64,000 nucleotides of DNA. Source: Voacanga thouarsii. Its lineage: Eukaryota > Streptophyta > Magnoliopsida > Gentianales > Apocynaceae. The notes beneath the pieces are model-generated. The model made no database searches. It worked only from the letters and a program-made list of their open reading frames with translations, and was not told where the DNA came from. The DNA is taken from contig JANUWF010001701.1 of NCBI GenBank assembly GCA_026120185.1, forward strand, positions 682,001-746,000, written 5' to 3'. This document shows positions 59,432-64,000 of this stretch, piece after piece. The position numbers and the translations under genes were made by a program. How positions within the stretch are numbered: position 1 is the stretch's first letter; every line of letters starts with the position of its first letter.

Positions 59432-59710
59432 AGTCTTCGACCTCGATTGACGGGACGCAATGGTGGGAAAGCTGTTTCCTATGCCACCAAAGTCATTGAC
59501 GGCAGTTTTTGAAATGTAAGAAATGGGTTAGAAAATCTTGGTCATACATACAATGCATTTTGTTTTTGTGGGAATAAATGTGAATTCATGTTTGAATAAT
59601 TTGTCTTGTATTTTCATTCTATTGCAGTTAGGCATATCAGTTTGAATAGCTCATTATTTTTTATTGTAATACTTCAACTATTATCTTTTTAAAAGAATTT
59701 AAAAAAGAAA
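59432..59710 (+). repeat. Right copy of the dispersed duplicated segment
   Basis: It starts AGTCTTCGACCTCGATTGAC as at 2144 and ends in the shared TTATCTTTTTAAAAG block. A partial upstream copy of its first part (AAGTCTTCGACCAGATTGG, 59389) suggests earlier local tandem duplication. Confidence 0.85.
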
Positions 59711-61120
59711 ATAAAAAGTTTCTTTGAAGAATTGTTCATGATCACAGTGGCCGTCTACTCTCGACTGGCACACAAGCATCTCTATGACATCTACTTGAGT
59801 TTTTACTGAAAACATAATGATCCTGAAATTATGATATTATTCCCCTGTTTTTGTTGCCACTTGCTTAGTTACTGGGGAATTGTTGATTGAGTTATTGCCT
59901 GAGTTTGCCGTTCTCTTATTTTACCTGTAAATAGTTTCTTTGTTCTGACGATGGATAAGTAACAAAGTTGGACAGTGGCATAAAAATCATATACGGGTGA
60001 TATTCATGGTAACATCCATGCAAGCAAATCTAAACTACTTGTATACTATTAGGTCGGGAAATTCAAAGGGTAACAAATGAAAAGAATAAGGAAAATAGGT
60101 TTTGACTCAAAGGGACTTGAAGTAATGCCTTTCTTACAGATTAAGACAATGAGACATATGACTAAATTTACAAGTAATTTTCGACTTTTAGAGATAAAAG
60201 AAAAGAAAAGAAATTTTAAGTTATGAGAGAAAATATGAGAAAATAAAATAAAGTGATATATATCCTAAATTGTTTGGGAGTTTAAGAGAAAAAAAGAAGG
60301 AAGAGCTCTTTTCTTATTTGGGAGTTTGGATAGAAAAGAAAGAATTACTCTCCATTTACCAAAATACCGTTAGAGAGTTTCATTAGGCAGCCTGGTTGTT
60401 TGAGAGACTATAGGTAATGAAGTTGAAGGCATGGAACATTTGAAACATCACTTGCAAATATGTTGGCCCCTGGCTTTATTTGTACTCGTAGGGAAAGCAT
60501 GGTGGACTCTGCATAGGGGAAGGCAATTCGATAGTGTGGAATTAGAACATCACAGCTGATAAGTCTATAGGCAAAACTCACGGGTTATTAGTCTCTAATA
60601 CTCTTCATGTAACATTTACACTCATTCAGGGATAGAACAAGGTCTTTACATTCCCTTAGAAACTGATTATTCCTTTTCCCTATCAAGATATGATTTTTGT
60701 AAGCAATTCTATTTTTATACTGACTGTTATACTTTGTTCTATCTGTACTGTGTATTGGTTTTCTCATACACAAGATGGACATCTAACTTATGTAGCTCAA
60801 GCTTTTGTTGTTTGAATCTCAAACTTCAAAACATGTATTGCAATCTAAATGCATCCATTTTCTTTCTTTTGTTCACTATGCCTAATACTATTTCTTCAAT
60901 GCTGTTTTAGTAACGACCTTCTAAGTTGTCACATATGGTACTCAAGGAATCCACTTCAGTAGTTCTTGGTGGAAGTTTTAGGTTTATTATTTCAATGATT
61001 GCAAAGAGGAACATGAACATCAATAGCATGGATCAAAAACAAAATTGCTTATAGTTTTCCCTCGTGTCAAGCTACCAATCAACAATTAGCCACACCATTA
61101 CAAGATGAGACTCCTAACCC

Positions 61121-61151
<31 letters not shown>

Positions 61152-61430
61152 GTCACCTAAATATAAAGTACAAACAAGTTCTCCAAACATTTTGTCTTTA
61201 TGTATTTACCCCTCAAGAAATTCTTGCATGAACCCGCATGGCCCTACTTGTGCACCGAGTGGGTCCAAACATCTTCAAAAGCGACACCTGTCCCATTTGA
61301 ATAAAATATTCAAAAAATCAATCATGTGATGTTTTGATCTTTTTTCCAATTCTCAGGTTAACCATGGTTACCCATAGTTGTGAACTTTTTGAATGCCTGC
61401 CATCACACCAAATCCCTTTCTCTCTCACAA
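59711..61430. other. Unassigned non-repetitive DNA
   Basis: No coding region with family features is recognised on either strand, and I see no terminal repeats or long duplications. Confidence 0.4.
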
Positions 61431-61815
61431 TCTTTGATGGAGCCTGGTCGTTCTCTCTCTCTTTAGTTTTCTCTCACGCTTACTCTCGCTCTTTTGGCTC
61501 TACCTACTACCGGTACCCTCTCTCAGCTCTTTTCTCTTCCGGTAGCACCCCTTCCCTGGCTAGACTTTTTTGCGCCTCTTGCGCCGCTACCCTCCCCGCC
61601 ATCACAAAACACACTCTCTGTTACTCCTCTCTGCCACCCACCCCCTCCCTTCTTTCTAACTCTCTGCCTCCCACCCTTCTCATGCCCATACCTCCTACCG
61701 CAGCTCCACATTCTTGGATCTGAACTCGTCGGTGCCATTCTGCAGTTGATTTTGCCACTAAATCCTTAAATAGCAACAGTAGCTTGGCTTGGCCACCATA
61801 GCAGCATTCCTTTAG
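61431..61815 (+). other. C/T-rich segment, possible 5' untranslated exon
   Basis: It is strongly pyrimidine-rich (CTCTCTCTCTTTAG, CCACCCACCCCCTCCC) and ends at CCTTTAG followed by GTAAGT and a T run, a good donor site. Such C/T-rich leaders are common in plant genes. The 129-codon frame 61334-61723 across it is low-complexity Ser/Pro and not convincing as a protein. Confidence 0.35.
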
Positions 61816-63202
61816 GTAAGTTTTTTTTTTTTTTTTAATAAAATAGAACATATTTTTTTTTGCAAGTTTGTAATGATGGAGTTGGCTGGTGAAGCAGTTG
61901 TTTCAATGTTTTCTTAACTAGTTTGAGGCAGTGCTCTAAAGTGATTCAGATCTATGATTGTATGCTCCACTTTATATGTTTGTGAAAATTTTTAAGGCCT
62001 CTATAAATTTTAGAAATATAAGTCTAATATCATAAAATGAAGTTGAAAAGTAGTGGCTTTATAGTATTATGTGATTTGATGTTTTGTACTTTGTACTACA
62101 AGAGATAATAATGCAGAAAATCAAAGTAGTTTCTTCAAAGTGATTACTGTATTAATTTTGAAGTTGAAGCATTGAATGTTCTTTGGCCAATTGAATAAAT
62201 CAGAAACTCTTCAACAGCTAAAATACCCTAAATTCATATTAGATAGTTAGAGACAAATGAGTCAAATTAGCTGAGAACAAGCCACGTGTGTTTAGATTTT
62301 CCTTATACATTAATTTGATTGTACATATCTACTTTTCTAATGAATGGAAGATTTTGACTTGTAAGAACCATAAGGCAAATGGCTTTTGTAACGTAGAATT
62401 ATAATTTTTTCTTTCTTGAGAAAAGAAATTGTATCATTCTTAACAAGGATACATTATTTGAACTTGCAATTTCAGTGCATGATACAAGGGCATGTATACA
62501 TAAAGAACCTAAATATGAAGATAATAATAGTTAATGCATTTTGATCCTGAGAAATCTTTCCATCCATGAGTTGGTGCTTCACTTCTAGTTACCAGGTTAT
62601 TAGAAACAATGAGGCTTGGGAGGACTTTACAATGGCCTAAAGTCTTCTTTAATGGAAGCTACTATGTCACATGTAATTTTCCTATAGTTTTCTAATATAT
62701 GAAATAGGATTGCTATTTCTTGTCTTGAAATTTTCCAATGTTCAAGTTTTCTGATATATGAATTTCCAGACTGTTGAGTAAATCTAGAGTTGGGCTAGTT
62801 TCTGCAGATGTCTTTAAGTTGGTCTCTGAGTTTTACTGTGTTGGAACATCTACTCAAAACTCCTTTCTTTAGATTTTGAAGAATATAATTTTCAGCAAAA
62901 GACTTTGAGCTTTCAATTGTAAAATGTTGAATATCCTTTGCATTGTGGCTTCACGTTTTTCTTTGTATGAAATTATTGCAGAGAAGTCTAAGTGATAAGA
63001 GTAGGATGTAGACTTCTGCCATAGAAGTATTGACTTCATGAAATTTAATTAACACAAAATGTTGAAGTTCTTTTCTGTAGATGTGTATTGACATTTTTTG
63101 TTGGCAGATGTGTACTTTTATCTTTTTGTATGGCTTTGTTGAATAATTAAGCTATACAGCTTTGGTTACCCATATGAGGTTTTCCTCGTCTGCTTTTTCC
63201 AG
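61816..63202. other. Possible intron between candidate exons
   Basis: AT-rich and free of recognised genes. It would be an intron if the flanking candidate exons are real. Confidence 0.3.
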
Positions 63203-63309
63203 AAGCTTGTCTTCAACATAAAAAGCTAAAGATCACGGACCTAAGCCCTGATGATTCTAGTGGTGCTAAAATGAAGTCAACAGACATCATGAATGAGTTC
63301 CGACCATGA
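63203..63309 (+). CDS. Candidate terminal exon of an unidentified gene
   Basis: After a CTGCTTTTTCCAG acceptor, one frame (one base carried over from a preceding exon) reads ACLQHKKLKITDLSPDDSSG and then AKMKSTDIMNEFRP to a TGA at 63307-63309. The composition is more gene-like than the surroundings, and an AATAAA lies at about 63745. No upstream coding exon was identified and the family is unknown, so this could be a non-coding transcript or chance. Confidence 0.3.
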
Positions 63310-63799
63310 AAGCTGAGAATGTACAAAACAATGCAAGAGTTGTATTGACACTTGATGCAGTATAGTTGTACAGGAGGGAATTTTTATGTTGCGCTTGCAT
63401 GTATTGTACCAGAAGATATCTAGTTCCGCTAATTGTTGAAAGACTATATAATAGTCTTGAGGACAGAGGTTTCTATTTTTCCATTGCCATGAGAAAGTCA
63501 TCTCAAGAAGACTATTTGTACGACTGATTGTAGTGTTGTATGATACAGACAAAATATCTTGCTAAATGATTTTCTGTGTGATCAAGAGAAGAATTTTCCT
63601 CTAGTTCTACTTTGCTTTTTAGGAAATGTTTAATCTTGAACATCTCAAAAGCGGACAGATTGGTGTCTTTAGAATGATGTTTAGATTAGCAATTCATGCC
63701 AAGTACATGTGCGTTTGGGGATGGTGTATGACCAAAACAGAGTGAATAAATTTGAGCTTTATTAAATTGTAAGGGGATTCAATTCCCCCCAAAAAACAA
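63310..63799. other. Possible 3' untranslated region
   Basis: This stretch follows the candidate terminal exon, and no other gene is seen. It would be the 3' untranslated region if that exon is genuine. Confidence 0.3.
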
Positions 63800-63990
63800 T
63801 TAAGAAACATCTACAAATATTTCACTGAATGAGAATAAATTTCAGTACACATTAAATTTCATTTTCACATTAAGAAACATCTACAAATGTTTCTAAATAG
63901 AGAATTTCAGCACACATTAAACATCTAAAAAAATTTCTACAGAGAATAAATTTCAACACACATTAAGAAACATCTACAAAGGTTCATTTT
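63800..63990 (+). repeat. Degenerate tandem repeat at the right edge
   Basis: Four partial units start CA[CT]ATTAA or CAATTAAGAAACATCTACAAA and continue with TTTC, GAGAATAAATTTCA and CACAC. Unit length varies from about 45 to 75 bp. Confidence 0.75.
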
Positions 63991-64000
63991 CCAATCAACC

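Noticed and set aside
61334..61769. Ser/Pro-rich open frames of 129 and 91 codons
   Set aside because: Low-complexity reading of a C/T-rich tract in two overlapping frames, with no domain. More likely an untranslated leader.

Overview
The window is plant nuclear DNA, most likely from a eudicot: AT-rich, with GT-AG introns, a plant AP2/ERF domain and only plant-type transposon families. It is almost entirely a nest of transposable elements. The only recognisable host gene is a broken DREB-like AP2/ERF fragment at the left edge (1-440). The right edge (about 61.4-63.3 kb) may hold exons of an unidentified gene. No rRNA, tRNA or CRISPR array was seen.

Layout. (i) 1-2.7 kb: AP2/ERF relic, a TA/TG microsatellite, and one copy of a 0.25-kb repeat whose second copy lies at 59.4 kb. 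(ii) 2777-7212: Ty1/copia element D on the minus strand (TSD ATATC). (iii) 8689-58083: Ty1/copia element A on the plus strand (TSD GATCA at both ends), swollen to 49.4 kb by three insertions. The first is a Mutator-like element (MULE, 8919-39241, 9-bp TSD GATGTTTAG) inside its 5' LTR. The second is a minus-strand LTR element B (39513-45753, TSD CTACT) just after its primer-binding site. The third is a CACTA/En-Spm transposon (46864-56275) between its protease and integrase. (iv) 58.1-64 kb: flanking DNA with a 243-bp MITE (TSD TGTTATATT) and the second repeat copy.

The MULE carries, on the minus strand, a plant-mobile-domain (PMD) gene and a mudrA transposase. The mudrA gene is split by Ty1/copia element C (11186-31331; LTRs of about 1.51 kb). 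The RNase H region of C is split by a hAT transposon (17747-27583, TSD ACCAAGAT) and, 6 bp further on, by a probable solo LTR. The hAT itself contains a 3.93-kb solo LTR of Del/Tekay type (17803-21732, TSD GAAC[T/C]). The nesting chain is therefore A > MULE > C > hAT > solo LTR, giving a relative order of insertion.

Nearly all coding regions are broken. The premature stops lie mostly where Gln, Trp or Arg is expected, as C-to-T or G-to-A changes would produce, and several frameshifts fall in runs of A or T. The CACTA element is the best preserved, with both genes recognisable, introns intact and both subterminal repeat arrays present. Boundaries given with TSDs are read directly from the sequence. 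Family names rest on protein motifs and terminal sequences, because no database search was possible.
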